A stretch of DNA of 64,000 bases from Sinotaia quadrata. Taxonomy: Eukaryota > Mollusca > Gastropoda > Architaenioglossa > Viviparidae. The notes beneath the pieces are model-generated. The model saw only the letters and a list, made by a program, of their open reading frames with translations, had not been told where the DNA came from and made no database searches. Positions 12,491 to 25,500 of the stretch are shown here, one piece after another. The stretch is taken from the NCBI GenBank assembly GCA_028829895.1, contig CM054181.1, positions 70,167,259 through 70,231,258 of the forward strand. The letters are read 5' to 3'. Positions within the stretch are counted from its first letter, which is position 1. Each line of letters starts with the position of its first letter. Made by a program: the position numbers and the translations under genes.

Positions 12491-13268
12491 GAAGTAACCC
12501 ATTGTTTCTGCTCAATTCTGGAACACTTAAAAAGAGTAGCACTTATTTCTTCACGCATCGTTAACACACCAACAACTAACTGGTAGTTTTCTTTATATAT
12601 ATGTGTGATTTTTTTTTTCTAGTAGCCGGGTTACACAGACTATAAAGCATAAAGTACAGCTAATGTTTTTTGTATTTCTATTTTCTGGCAAACATATTTA
12701 CTAGTGTTATGTGAGGAATGTTCAAGGAAATTAATTTCTTATCATCAGTACCGACAACACTTTTGGATGTTAATGGACTGTGGGGTTTACTGTGTCGTTG
12801 TCGACAATTTATTGAGTGATTAACTGCCGACTTATACTGCAATTATGAAGGTAGGGCCGAATAACGCTCTCTTGTACTGAGCACCGACGAGTCAACAATG
12901 ATTAGAATTTAAATAGTTGAGACTAAAAACGAAATGAAATAACTTCTACCCTTTCCTCCCATTCACCCACAACTATCACCCATTTAAGTTCTAAGCACAA
13001 GAGTTTATCATTAGCTGCATATATGTATTGATGACGAAATTAAGATGACAGCTGCTTCCGGCTAGCAGTAGCACCTGCCTCTGTTGAGAGAGATTGAACA
13101 TGATGAAAAACAGAGTGGAATGTTGTTAGGAGAAAAGATGTAACCATTATTGTATGAAAGGAGAGCTTTTGATAACCCCGCTATGACATCATATCTCAGT
13201 AATTTGCGTACTACGTCATTGACCGACCCCTTTTTTTTTTCTTATTTAATTTTTTTTTTTAATTTCAG

Positions 13269-13408
13269 GCCTACTTGCTTAAAAGCTATAACCTAATGAC
13301 TTCTAACCCTCTTAAAATATGATATTAATTATTCTTATAACTGTTAGTATTTTTATTTTTAATGCTTATGATAAATGGGCACTTATCTACGCACTCTTGA
13401 TTTCCAAT
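13269..13408 (+). other. SOWAH: probable 5' UTR segment of SOWAH
   Basis: A pyrimidine-rich run ending in aatttcag at 13261-13268 looks like a 3' splice site. The stretch between it and the start codon would then be the transcribed leader, with an upstream non-coding first exon further left. The transcription start was not found. Inference only. Confidence 0.35.
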
Positions 13409-13529
13409 ATGGCGACTAATTTTTGTTTGGAATCAGTGAGGGACTGTATTTTAGAAAGGGGTGGGCGAATTCGCAATCATGAACTAGTTACATATTTCAA
13501 AAGTTTTTTAAATGATCCTGAAAACAAAG
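13409..13529 (+). CDS. SOWAH: SOWAH exon 1, N-terminal domain start
   Basis: Encodes residues 1-40 plus one base: MATNFCLESVRDCILERGG, then RIRNHELVTYFKSFLNDPENK. The RGGR(I/V)RNHELV core is the hallmark of the SOWAH N-terminal (winged-helix-like) domain. The donor is AAAG|gtgtgt and the exon ends in phase 1. In-frame codons continue upstream to an ATG at 13319, giving a 30-residue hydrophobic extension, but conserved sequence begins only at the ATG at 13409. Confidence 0.92.
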
Positions 13530-16500
13530 GTGTGTAAACATTTTGATTAAGAGTTTTAATTATTTGCTAATATAGTTCGCGAATTGTCAGTAAGTGCCTT
13601 TTGAAACTGAAACTTAATGCAGACGACATTCTGACTTCCGCATTTGGTAAAAAGTGAAATAACAACACTCTCAATAATTTCATGTCTTTAAAGTTTATAA
13701 TGCAGTCTTAATTTATGTTTCAATTAAATAGTTGCATTAAATTATACTAAATAAAACCACATAAATTGACGAAAATTTAGCCCTATAGTGTTTTGTGCTA
13801 CAAATAAATGGTTATCGGAAGCAAATGAGATAAGTTCTTAATCAGTTCTATCAATAGATTGTTTTTAGGTCCCATAGATTCATGTCATATTTCCGAGATA
13901 TCTTTGATGATCTCAGTGTCAACATTGGTGGCATCAAACCCCTTTGGGCATCTAGAAAATTCTGATTGTAGGTCAAGGAACACAAAAGATCAAAGACAAA
14001 ATTCACACTGTTGATGACTGAAAAACTGAAAAGGTTTATTACAAGGTAATAAGATGTCATAGGTTCCATTACTCATGCAAAGAAGAGAGAAATGTCAACA
14101 TTAACTATGGCATTCAGCTGCATATGGACAGTTTGCATCACTAATATAGTATCTGACATAACATTCATTAAGAATTACTGTGTTACGCTTTATTTGGAAA
14201 GAAAGAATTTCACATTTGATTTATATTCCACACTATATTTTATCAAGCCCATAATTCAGGTGCAGACTTGGGTAAAAATATATCTCTATACGAAGTTAAT
14301 AACTTCTTCCTTTATAGACCTCTGGTGGTATCTGTGGAAGTCTGTGACATCCATTAATGATTAATTACTTCAGTTACATTTCTGGCAAAAATGCTATAAG
14401 AAATGTTAATAGCATACATAATAGTCATTTCAATATTATATCATGTTCACTATTTTATTTTATGGTTAATAACAGCAGGATAACTCAAAGATGTAATACC
14501 TCCATATTATGTTGTATATAAAGAAGACAGAATATAAAATATAATGCCTCGTTTTTCTTCTTTAGTTTATTTTTAAAGTGATGAATCAAAAGTACAATAG
14601 GAAATTAAGATTTGCTAGCTGAGCAAGTTGTGTGCAACTTCTGTAATGAATATGTTTGTAATAGATGTAAAACCACACTGAATAATTTCCTTTTTTCGTA
14701 AGTTTCTCATTTTAGGTATAGTCATTAGCTCCACACTAAAGTATTGCTTATATGAAGAGATACAAACACATCTCTAAATCAGTAAAATTTAGTGATGCTA
14801 TGAAAATATGGGTTTACATCTTAAAGAGCCCTTTCTTAGGTTAACAGATTAAATCATTAACAGACTTCTTCTTATCAAAATAAGTGTATTATAAAATGGC
14901 TTTAATAGTTTAAATAATATGTGCAAAGACAAGATTTTGAAAATCTATAGATTTCTGTCCTAATGGAGCATTGTTTACTTATTTAAATAAACTTTGCATC
15001 AGTATCAACAGTAGTTTTCAGTAACCAATGAGTGCAGTTCTGATTTACTGTATTCACATTGGGAATGAGATTTTTTAATTAATTTTTTAACTTCTATATT
15101 TAGTAGAAAACATGTTTTATTTAAAGTAATTTTGACATTATCATTATTATTTAAAATCTATTCACAAAGTTGAAATTAAGAAGGTATATTCTTATTCATC
15201 ATTTTCACCAACATAGTTTCAGTTGAAATTATTCCCTAAAATATTTAGAGGTGTGAAATACTAACTAACAATGCTCAGAATTGCCTAAGAGTAAGAATAA
15301 GTTTTGCAAGAATGGCCCTTTAAAAGCAGGACTTTCAGTATTTCAAACCCATGACTCATCATATCACGAGTCACTGAATTAAGTGACACTTTGTGAATAT
15401 ATTTGTGATTCTGGTAACCATCTGTGAATGAATGAATTGGGGGTGATCTTTCACTTAATTTTATATTTTATTTATTTTTATTTATACTTCTAAATTATTT
15501 TCAGTTGCAAACAGAGAAAAGTTCAAAGATTTTGTCAATGAACTTGCAACAATAAAGCTTGAAGATGTGAGTATTAATACTAACTTGATCATTTAGTTTG
15601 CAAGAGAATTAAATAAAAGTTAAGAGTTATTAAATATATTTATATATATATATTATATTTATATATTTATTATATTTAAATATTTATATATTTATCAATA
15701 TTATATTTAAATATTTATATATTTATTATATTTAAATTATTTAAATATGTTCAACATTTTAATTGACATGATTCAGATTTTATTTAATATTTTTTACCAA
15801 CCTACTCCTGAATTTACTTTTAGCATAGTCTGTTTCAGAGTTTAATATATTCTTCCAACTTTGATTTTTCTTATGATTTAGCATTTGGGGAGGGCACACT
15901 AACTCCGTAGCATAGGCATGCATAAACTTTCCAGTTTGCACTAAAAAACATTTATGATTGACAGATTTTTGCTTATGAAATAAACTATTAATGCATTCCC
16001 AAGAACTGCTGTAGTTAAGGAATCCATATGAAAAGAGATTATATAATAACAAGGGCTTTGTTACAGTTTAATACAATATTATGCAGTCAGATGTACATTT
16101 AACCCCTAAACATTAAGAGAAAATTGGGAATGATAACAAATGTAATTTTGTGGATTGAAGAAATCTGTTCATACTTTCAAAAATTACAGAAGTTAATTGA
16201 GTGAAAACAGAATTCTGCATATTTTAATTTACTTTTTTCAGCTGCAAGATTATTAGTTTAAAAATGGTTTTGATCAAAAGCTGAGAGTTTATCATTCTAC
16301 TAATTAAAACTCAGATCCACAGAGGATTTTAGCACATTTTCAAAATGATTTACCATTATCATGAATCATATTAGAACCACTTAGTCCTATGCCCAATTCC
16401 CCCTTTGAATCAATGAATGTCAACCTTTATCAAACCAGTTCAGAACTTCAGACTTCACACTTCCTTCCAATGAATGTGGTTATCTCACTCATTTCATCTG

Positions 16501-19500
16501 TCATCAGTATCAACATTCTTAAGGCAATAAATACAACAAGGAGTGCATCAGCCTTTACCTTACTTGAGTTCAAGGGATAGTGTTTATCCTACTTGGATTA
16601 AGTATCGGATTTATTCAGGGACAGGCATTTACCCTACTTGAGTTCAAATCAGATTTATTAAGAGACAGGAATTTATCCTACTTGGGTTCACTAGTCATTA
16701 TGGGGCAGGCATTTACCCTACTTGGATTCAAATCAGATTTATTAACTTAAGGGACAGGCATTTACCTATTTGGGTTCAAATCAGATTTATTAAGAGACAA
16801 GAAATGAAACTTACTTGGGCTTAATGCAGACTTATCAAGGGATTGGCATATACCCTACCTTTGCTTTTCTATGTATTAATAATAAATGTAACTGACATTA
16901 GAAGTGATACATTGTTTTTAAAAACCTATTTTTAATGTAAAGTAGATTAAATAGTAATTAGTACTAAGATTTTCATACAAATATTTGTAAAGTGTGTATA
17001 AAGAGATGATTGTTTTTCAAGCATTATTAGTATAAATTGCACTGAAAATAAATTTATTTCAACCACTTGTTTGCAGTCTTCATTGTTTTCTTGTGAGTAG
17101 CACTAAAAAAGAAATTATTAAAACCAGTTGTTTATAGTTATCATCTCAGTATGACCTTACTGATACTAGCAATCAAGAAAGTGTCACTTATAATGTTATA
17201 TATATTTTCTTTGTGTAATATTTCAGGGAGAAAAAGTACTTGTCCTCAAAAAGAAATATCGCCCTGACACTTTGTCTTCAGATTCCCTTTCATCTTCCAG
17301 TCATTCATCTAGTGTTTCTAATGAATCAGCCTCCCAGCAATACTCAATAAATAGTTCTATACATAATAACAATGACTCTAATCGGTCAGTTACCTCTGAG
17401 GGAGAGAGATCAGTTCCAGCTAGCGATATGATCCGTGCTCGATCGGAGCCACCTGCCAGTCAAGATTCTGGATCTCAGCAAAGTGATAGAGTGGATGGGA
17501 TGATGATGTCAAAAGTGTACAGTGATGAAAGCTTGGATGTTAAAGTGATAAGTTCTACTCGACCTGAATCTTTTCCCAAAGAGCACAAGAAGTCTTTAGA
17601 TGATTCCTCAAGTTCTCTTGCATCAGTGGTAATTTTTCTCTTTTTTCCTTATGCAAATAAAATCTTCAGTTTAGGTTTAATTTGCTTTCATTTTAATCTT
17701 CATCTGTTTTTTAGTCATTGTATTAATTTTTTAAAAATATCTTTGTGATGCCAATGCCACCTAGTTAATGGTTATGGTTATTATTAATTAATTAATCATC
17801 CATCACTAAATATAAGTGATGAGAATCTTAATTTATGTTATTAATAATTCTCCTGCAGATGCCACTCGTCTCTCGCATTTGGCAGATATGCGGGTGCTGT
17901 AAACCTTTCCTTTCTTCCACAACATTAAAGACAAACATTTCCCATCACACAGTATTTCCATAGGTGGAAAACTTCTTACTAAAGGAGAAGACATATCCAG
18001 CTTTAATCTATATTTAGCGAGCCCACATGTACCCACTTTCTTCTCCAGCATAAGGTTATCAATATGTGTAAGAAGGTCAATAAATTTAACAATAAGTTTA
18101 TTAAATCAACAATCAAATGTATTTATAAAATATACAATTTGAAAAAGATTACTTGACATCAATATTTCCATGAAACCACATTTTAATAATTTTAATTTAA
18201 TACCTATACCATCTTATATCTTAAAACACACCAACAGATTAGTTCTTATCAGAGAACAGAAATGGAGTTATTAGAGATAAGTGATAATAGTTTCTAAGTA
18301 AACTTGTCTAGGCAAGCTGAAGTAGTCTTTTTGTAAAAAGTCACAAGTTTATTGTTCACATTATTGCTGTCAGTTCCATGTTTCCCTTCTCACATTGTAA
18401 GAACACTGACTAGCTGCTATTCTCTTGAGGTCATCTGGTGCTCCACCATGTTAGATCCCTCAGGCAGAAAAGCACTCGTAGCAATTTCCAGTAACTTCCT
18501 TGTACCAGAAATTGCTCGATTGCCCATATATCAATAGAGTGTAGTGTATTCCTTACATTTACACACTGCAGTAGATACTTCTCACATCTGCCACAGTCAA
18601 AGTGGTTTATATTCAGTAAACTGGGAGATTCAGCAAAGGAAAGACTGTTTATTATTGTAAAATAAAATCAGAGAACAAACACTAAGTTTCCAGTTTATTC
18701 CTTTTTAACTCCATTCTTTCTTACATTCAAGTCTCAACTTACAGTTTTCTGCAACAGTATTTATTAACCCAATATAAGCACACAGCATAATAAATACAAC
18801 ATATCAATTTTATGTGCACATTCACTAGAAACAATGTCAAGTGTTCAGCATATTATATATGAGCATCTTAGTTCCAAAATTTGTAGAAACAATAGTCTAC
18901 TCATATAATACATCTCACATAATACATAATACATAAAACACAAGTATAACATATCAGGAGCAAAATGCACAAAATATCTCTGTCCATTCTCTCTCAATCA
19001 GTCAGTTAAATCACCATTAAGCTAAGCTAATGGCTGCATTTCATGACCGGACTTCTTGCCACTCCAAATTCAAAGTGATTAGACAATAGAATTCTCTACA
19101 GCAGGTAAACATTTGATCTCAGCCCATTGGCTGGTCTCATTCCTGTAAATCTTAACCATTGGATAATAAAAATTACTCATCTAGTTGGAACTGGTTTGCA
19201 TTGCATCAGCAATTTATAGCATATTCTCAGCAAGAGTTGTTTACTTCAAGTCTGCCACTTACAAAAATATCATCATAGGGAGTGCCCGGGGTTGGGTCAC
19301 TTTGACAATTTAACAATTTATATAACAATTAAGTCTAGAAATAGGGTTAGCAAATTTACTTCACCCAATTGGTTTCTTATTATACTTAGTTTATATTGCC
19401 ATTAAGGAAACATTTCATTTGGAACTGAAGGAGGTTGTGGGTTTAAGAAATGTTATCTGGTCACTTGAATTTTTGAAGTTGACATGTTTTAGTTTGGAAT

Positions 19501-22500
19501 TAACAAACTTAACATACATGATTGTGAAATGCTTAAGAGATCTCATTTTATGAATCAACAATATATATTATTATTTAACACACATAGAAATAATAGTTTG
19601 GAAATACTTTTTATTTAAAAATAAATATGCTTCAACAGGACAAGCAAAGACAGGAGTTGTAATATATCAGTTAAGCCATCCCCATCTAACTTCTTCCAGT
19701 TCCAGTGACTTACATCTCAAAATTGGTGCAAGCAGTTTGATTCATTCACACCTGATAAAAAAAAGAAGAAGATAGTTTCTTGGCATTTTATTTTTATGTT
19801 TTCACATGTTTGTTAATGTCATCATATTAATTCCTTTCTTTGAACATTTATATACTAGAAATATTTCAGTTTCTTTTTAAAAAAATTCTACAGGGGTCTC
19901 AGTCCAGTGGAGTAGGAGTTGAAGAGGATGGCAATTTGTCAGTATTAAGTGTACGACAGCGGGCTCAGCATTTGAACAAAATTTCTTCAGAAGTCGATTT
20001 GAACCAAGCACGAACTCCTCCACGAAAAAAAGTAAGCTCCTAAAGTGCATTTTTGTCAATCACATTCATTTTCTTTTAAATTTCAGGCCACTCTTCCACC
20101 CATGCACCCACATACACACTAATACATAATTATATTCATTCATTTTCATTAAAATAACTCTTTAGTGAAGTTAAGGATAATATTTATTCCTTCATGACAA
20201 TTTGTTAATATTTTTTTAAATAATGAAATAAAATATAGCATTTGCATCTGATTTTGCATTTTTAATCTTTGTTTAACACCTCACTTGAAAAATGCAATTC
20301 TTACCATTAAAATACACCTATTTAAGAATATATTTAAGCAAATTTCTTACGAAGCAAACCAGATTTAAGTGGAAATTGTTCTTTTATTAGATTTGAAGAT
20401 TAAACTTTAAATCACATTCTCACTGTAGTATGGTGTAAGGCTCATATTGTCATAACATGAAGAAAAAAAAAGTAAGTAGGCAGTAATTATCACAAATAGT
20501 GAGTTCCCTGTTTACACAATATTTGTATTCCCAAGATTCTCACAAAAACAAAAGCTGCATAAATGGAACAAGATTTTTCCATTGAAATACACATACATTA
20601 TCAAATGTCATAACATAGGAGCATTTATTTTGATGTCTGTACAGCATGACTAACTAAAAGAAAAACAAGGAATCAGCATCTTGCTGTCATTCTCAGGCTG
20701 AAGCTCCAAGATTGGCACATAATTGAAACAAAATGCTAAATATTCAAAAGACTCATAAATAGAGAACTCTCCGTACACCAGCATTGAGGGCAGTGAATTT
20801 TAAAACTTGAATAGCAACATATTGGTGTAAAGTTCATAAAATAAAAAAGTTTGTAGGCATTAATTATCATAATCATATATTTTTTAAGAGTATCCACTAT
20901 ATTATCATGCTTATTTCATGACAGCATATATAATAAGTAATAAGTAATAAAATACAGCATATTGATTGTGTTCTATACTATTATGACTTATGAAATAAGG
21001 GCTACATGTACTCTGTAAGATTTTATACCTTGTGAATTATAATTCACTGCTTATACATTATCATGTATCTTTATCTTATATTTTTATATATCTCTTAAAT
21101 ATCTTCTTTTTTCATAAGAAATACTGTGCAACTAACAAGTAGGAGAATGACAGTTATCTTTATAATTCACAATAAATTAGAATTGGCACATTTAACAAAA
21201 GGAAAACACATTTACAAAAATAAAAATTTTATTCAGTTTTCCTAATTATTTTGAAAAGTGGGGTGTTAGAGTTAATTGTTAAAGTGTTTTTATTATTGAA
21301 TAACAGTGTAAAGATATTGGATGAGTGATTGTCCATTCTAATATGTGTTTGGTAAAATAATGTAAATAAATGTAAATAAATATAAATTATTATATTTGGT
21401 TTGTTGAATGGAAGAAAATAATGTCTAACCTAGACATTGTAAATCTGACAGAGAAAAGCTACAAATAAAATAAATTGAAATAACTTTGAGCATTAATATA
21501 ATTTAAACTTTGATCTTTCTCAGTAACTGATAAAGTATTATAGGTTTTCATATAATTTTATCAAAATAAACTGTATCTGTTGATTTTTGTAATTTACTAT
21601 ATGGAGCTTATATATTATTATATAACTGACTGTTGTAACATAACATTAGGGAAATTTAGATATTTAAAAACACTGTATACAGCAAATTATATGGGTGCAT
21701 GCAAATGCATCTTTTCAGTGAAATTACAAATCCCATTAAACTACAAATTTGTTTTTATATTTTGTGTCATCTCCTTTCTTTCATTTTACTTTTCTTAAGT
21801 CGGGCAAAGAGAAGGAGGAGGAAGAGGAGTCTCACTCGTCTAGCAGCACTGACTACGTTGCCGTAAGATTTCTCATGATTGCTTGAATATAATATTTGCA
21901 TGTCTCTCTTTTGACATAAAAGGACTAACATAAAATATATACCTTTGGTTTATTTTCTATATATAGATTATTTATAATGATTTTTGCTTTGAGTTGATCT
22001 AGACCAGTGTTTCATTTGTGACTTTAGCTTTGGCTCTGTGACAATTAATAGTCATGAATTGCAAGAAGAAAGAGGCACTAAGTCATTGGATAAAAAGCTT
22101 GTTCTAATGAAAGAAGTTTACCTGATTTTTATTTTTAAATGATTATTTATAACAATTGTTTGAGCCAGTCCAAGCCATTGTTCCATTAGTGGTTTTGGCT
22201 TTAGCACTGTATGCTGAATCTGAAAACCAGTCTAAACATTAATTAGCAAAAGCCTTTGTTAAGTTTTCTGTTGAAAACATATTGACTTACAGCTATTCAT
22301 TCAGCTGGATTAATTTTCTTCTATTTCTTAAAAACCACAAATAATGTTACTAGTCTAGTAAAGAAGTTTAGTGCAGTTTTCAAACTGCATATATATATAT
22401 ATATAGAGTGGATCCTTGCATAACAGTGTTAATTCAACATGATAAATGTAATCAACATAGTGAAACAAATTTTGTCAATTAAATAATAGATATATATTTA

Positions 22501-25500
22501 ATTATCTCCTTATAACAAGAAAATCTGTTATGAGGGTTCATTAAAATCCTTGCTCACCATCTCATATGTACCACACCATTCTCATGTTTGCTATAATTTC
22601 CTATTCGGTTTGCATTGAAATTGATTACACTTCTGTTTCATTTCATTGACACTTGTTTTTAGAAGCTGTTGTTAATTAATGAAGGTACTTTAGAGAAAGA
22701 CAGTTAACTATATAAATAAGACCAAAACTCTGCAACAGCATTTCTGATTGGCTGAGACAAACTGTGAGCTTGATTTCAGAACCCAATAGTCCAAGTTTGA
22801 TGCAAATTTGATAATGTTATATGCAGATTCTAGATATCTATGGAAGACCTAACATTGTATTAACCCAACATTACGTGAAGGTCCACTGTATAATATTATT
22901 GCTTGTAATTGTAATTGTTTATCTTGCATGAACTTAAGTATAATTAGGAGTAGCCTAAAAATGGATCATGCAGGAAGATGCAGAGAATTATATAGAGCAT
23001 TTCTCATTCTGAACTCATAGTCTGGTGTGAGTGAGTCAGTCAAAGCAGACAAATAATGAATGAATTGTGGTTATACTTAAAAAGGTATGAGTATGCATAT
23101 GTGTATGTGAATGTATGTTTGTAGTGTGTATGTATATTGTGAACATTTGCACATGGAATAAGTGAGTGAAAACATGAGGAACTTAAAAGTATAGCTAATT
23201 ATAGATAATTCTTGGCTTTCTCTATTTATCTTTATTAATGTAAAAATATGGTATAATTCAAAATTAATTATTTTTTCCATTAGAGAGATTTGTTTTTCTG
23301 ATTGCCTGAGACAGACAAAAATGTATACAGACAGCAAATAAATTATGAAAAATCTAAACAAATTACTCTTAAGCAAAATTGAACTGAAGTAACACATTTT
23401 AAGTGATTGTTTTTATGTGTCACATAAATGAAGAATGATTTAAGTTGACCCTATGTTGCAAGTACATGTACTTGGGACTGATACTAATAGACAACAAAAA
23501 TAGTCATTTGGTACAGAAAAAAGTTTTTTTTTTAATTCTGTTCTGCCTCTTCTTAGATTGGCTCAGTGTGAACCCTCATGTCATATAAAAACAATTTAAA
23601 GGGGTGGGGTGGGCTAAAAATTACCACTAGCTTGTCTGTTCAACATCTAATAGCTTTTGGGTTTTCTCAGTACTTTTACATACATTGCTAGTTTCATTAA
23701 TTTAATTTCCTTGATAAAGTTTCATTTGTTGTTCTAACATTTTTGTCTTCAACACTTATAAAAGTGTTTAATTCTATTTTAGTTATTTTTAAAACAAATT
23801 GACTGAAAACTTGTATAGAAGCTGTATATAGTAATGGGAACTAACTTGTCTAGATTGTTTGATTCTATTTCTATTTTAATTATTTTTAAAACAAATTAAA
23901 CTGAAAACTTGTATAATGTTAATAGCTGTATATAGTGATGGGACTTATCTCTTCATTAACAATCCTTTTACTGATTACTTTGCATAGTGCATATAATCAC
24001 ATAGACATGAATTATTTTATTATTTTCTTTTTCAATTGATAACTTTTATTCATTAATGGTTGACAGTTTTTATTTTATTTATTGAAGTATCTTGTGAAGA
24101 GGAGCAATGAATATTTGCCACAGAAGAAAATGTGCTGTGCCTAAATTCACGACTTTTATCATTGTTATATTTCCTTATAATAAGGCTTTTATTCCTTGCC
24201 AATCCATAATATTTTTTGCATATAATTTTTTAAAATACTTTTAATCAGAATATCAATATGCAATAGAGTTTATATCTAAAATACTATAAAGTTAAGAAAT
24301 AAAAATTTGATTAACAATGTAGAAGTTTGCAGACATCATTTGGTTTAAGGATGAAATCTTGTAAGTTTGTTGAGGTTGTTCCTGTTTGCAAAGCATACCA
24401 ATATCAGAACTTTATATTTGCTATAGCTGACTCAGGATGAGAAAGAGTGGATGGTGGCTTGTGCAGGTGCCGACTACCATGAAATGAATCGCTTATTGTC
24501 CAAGAAACCAGCACTTGCTAAAGTGAAGGTAGGTTTCTATGTTTCTTTAAGAAGGAAAATTCTCTTAATCCTTTCAGTGCAGGGCGTCTACAACTATTTC
24601 TTTTAAAATTTTTATTCCCCTAGATTTTCTCATGGGTTTTATATATATATATGTAATTAAAAATAATACTGTAATGATAAAATAAAAACTAAATAAATAT
24701 TTTAAGTCATGCCAACAGAATTCTCTCCCATAAAAAATAACTATTGCATACTGTTTCCATCATTAACTTTATTAACATATGTGTTTATGTTTTTTTATAG
24801 TGAAAGGTTGGTTAATCACTTATTTAAGTGCACAAAGGCCTTTGTGAAGTATGATGCTTTCTGATTCAGAACATGTGCTGTATCTTGTAATCAAGAATTG
24901 TCTAGATGAACTAGTTTTATGACTAAATTATTCTGTTTTATTATTTAAAGGGTTATTTAATTTCCCTAGGATGATTTATTATAATGAAGTCACAAGCACA
25001 GCTTACTTATGTATCATTTTTGTAATGTATTCAGTTTTGTATAATTTTTAAAAAAAACACATCTGAATCTATGATTATTTTAATCCAGGATGGCCATTGT
25101 CATAGTCATATGTTGTTCAGAAGTATTATTTATAATTATATTTCATTGAATTTATAGATTGCTAAATCATGAAATTGGATGAGTTACTTACTTTGAGACT
25201 AACTGCACCTTGTGCTTATATCAAAACAGTCTTGAATTTAAAAATAGTTTGGACTATACTTGAGCATTTTTTTAATTTTTCAGTGGATTTTTTTTTAAAG
25301 ATACCAATATTTACTAAATTCTTTATTTGCAGTGGTTTTCTTGAAAGCCTAATTTTTATTAGATGAAGCATTCAATTCATGTTTGTTTTACTATAGTGAT
25401 TCATGACCTTATGGAAATCAAGTTAAACAATTTTTTAAAATAACTATTTATTCAAAATTAGATACTTTGGAACCCTCCAAAAAAGTGTAATTATCAAGCT

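Larger units (their letters stand above)
10067..13268. other. intergenic upstream of SOWAH
   Basis: Contains a pyrimidine-rich ctcact stretch (10680-10960), (tatc)n at 11215-11237, (gt)n at about 11474-11522, (ga)n at about 11551-11606, a gtgtgagatct triplet at 12150-12190, and a ~66-bp repeat at 12290-12490. The promoter of SOWAH should lie in or near the right part, but no element could be assigned. Confidence 0.6.

Noticed and set aside
17629..17748. Read-through extension of SOWAH exon 3 to a stop
   Set aside because: The extension is Phe/Leu-rich AT-biased sequence following a usable donor; the next exon fits in phase, so this is treated as intron.
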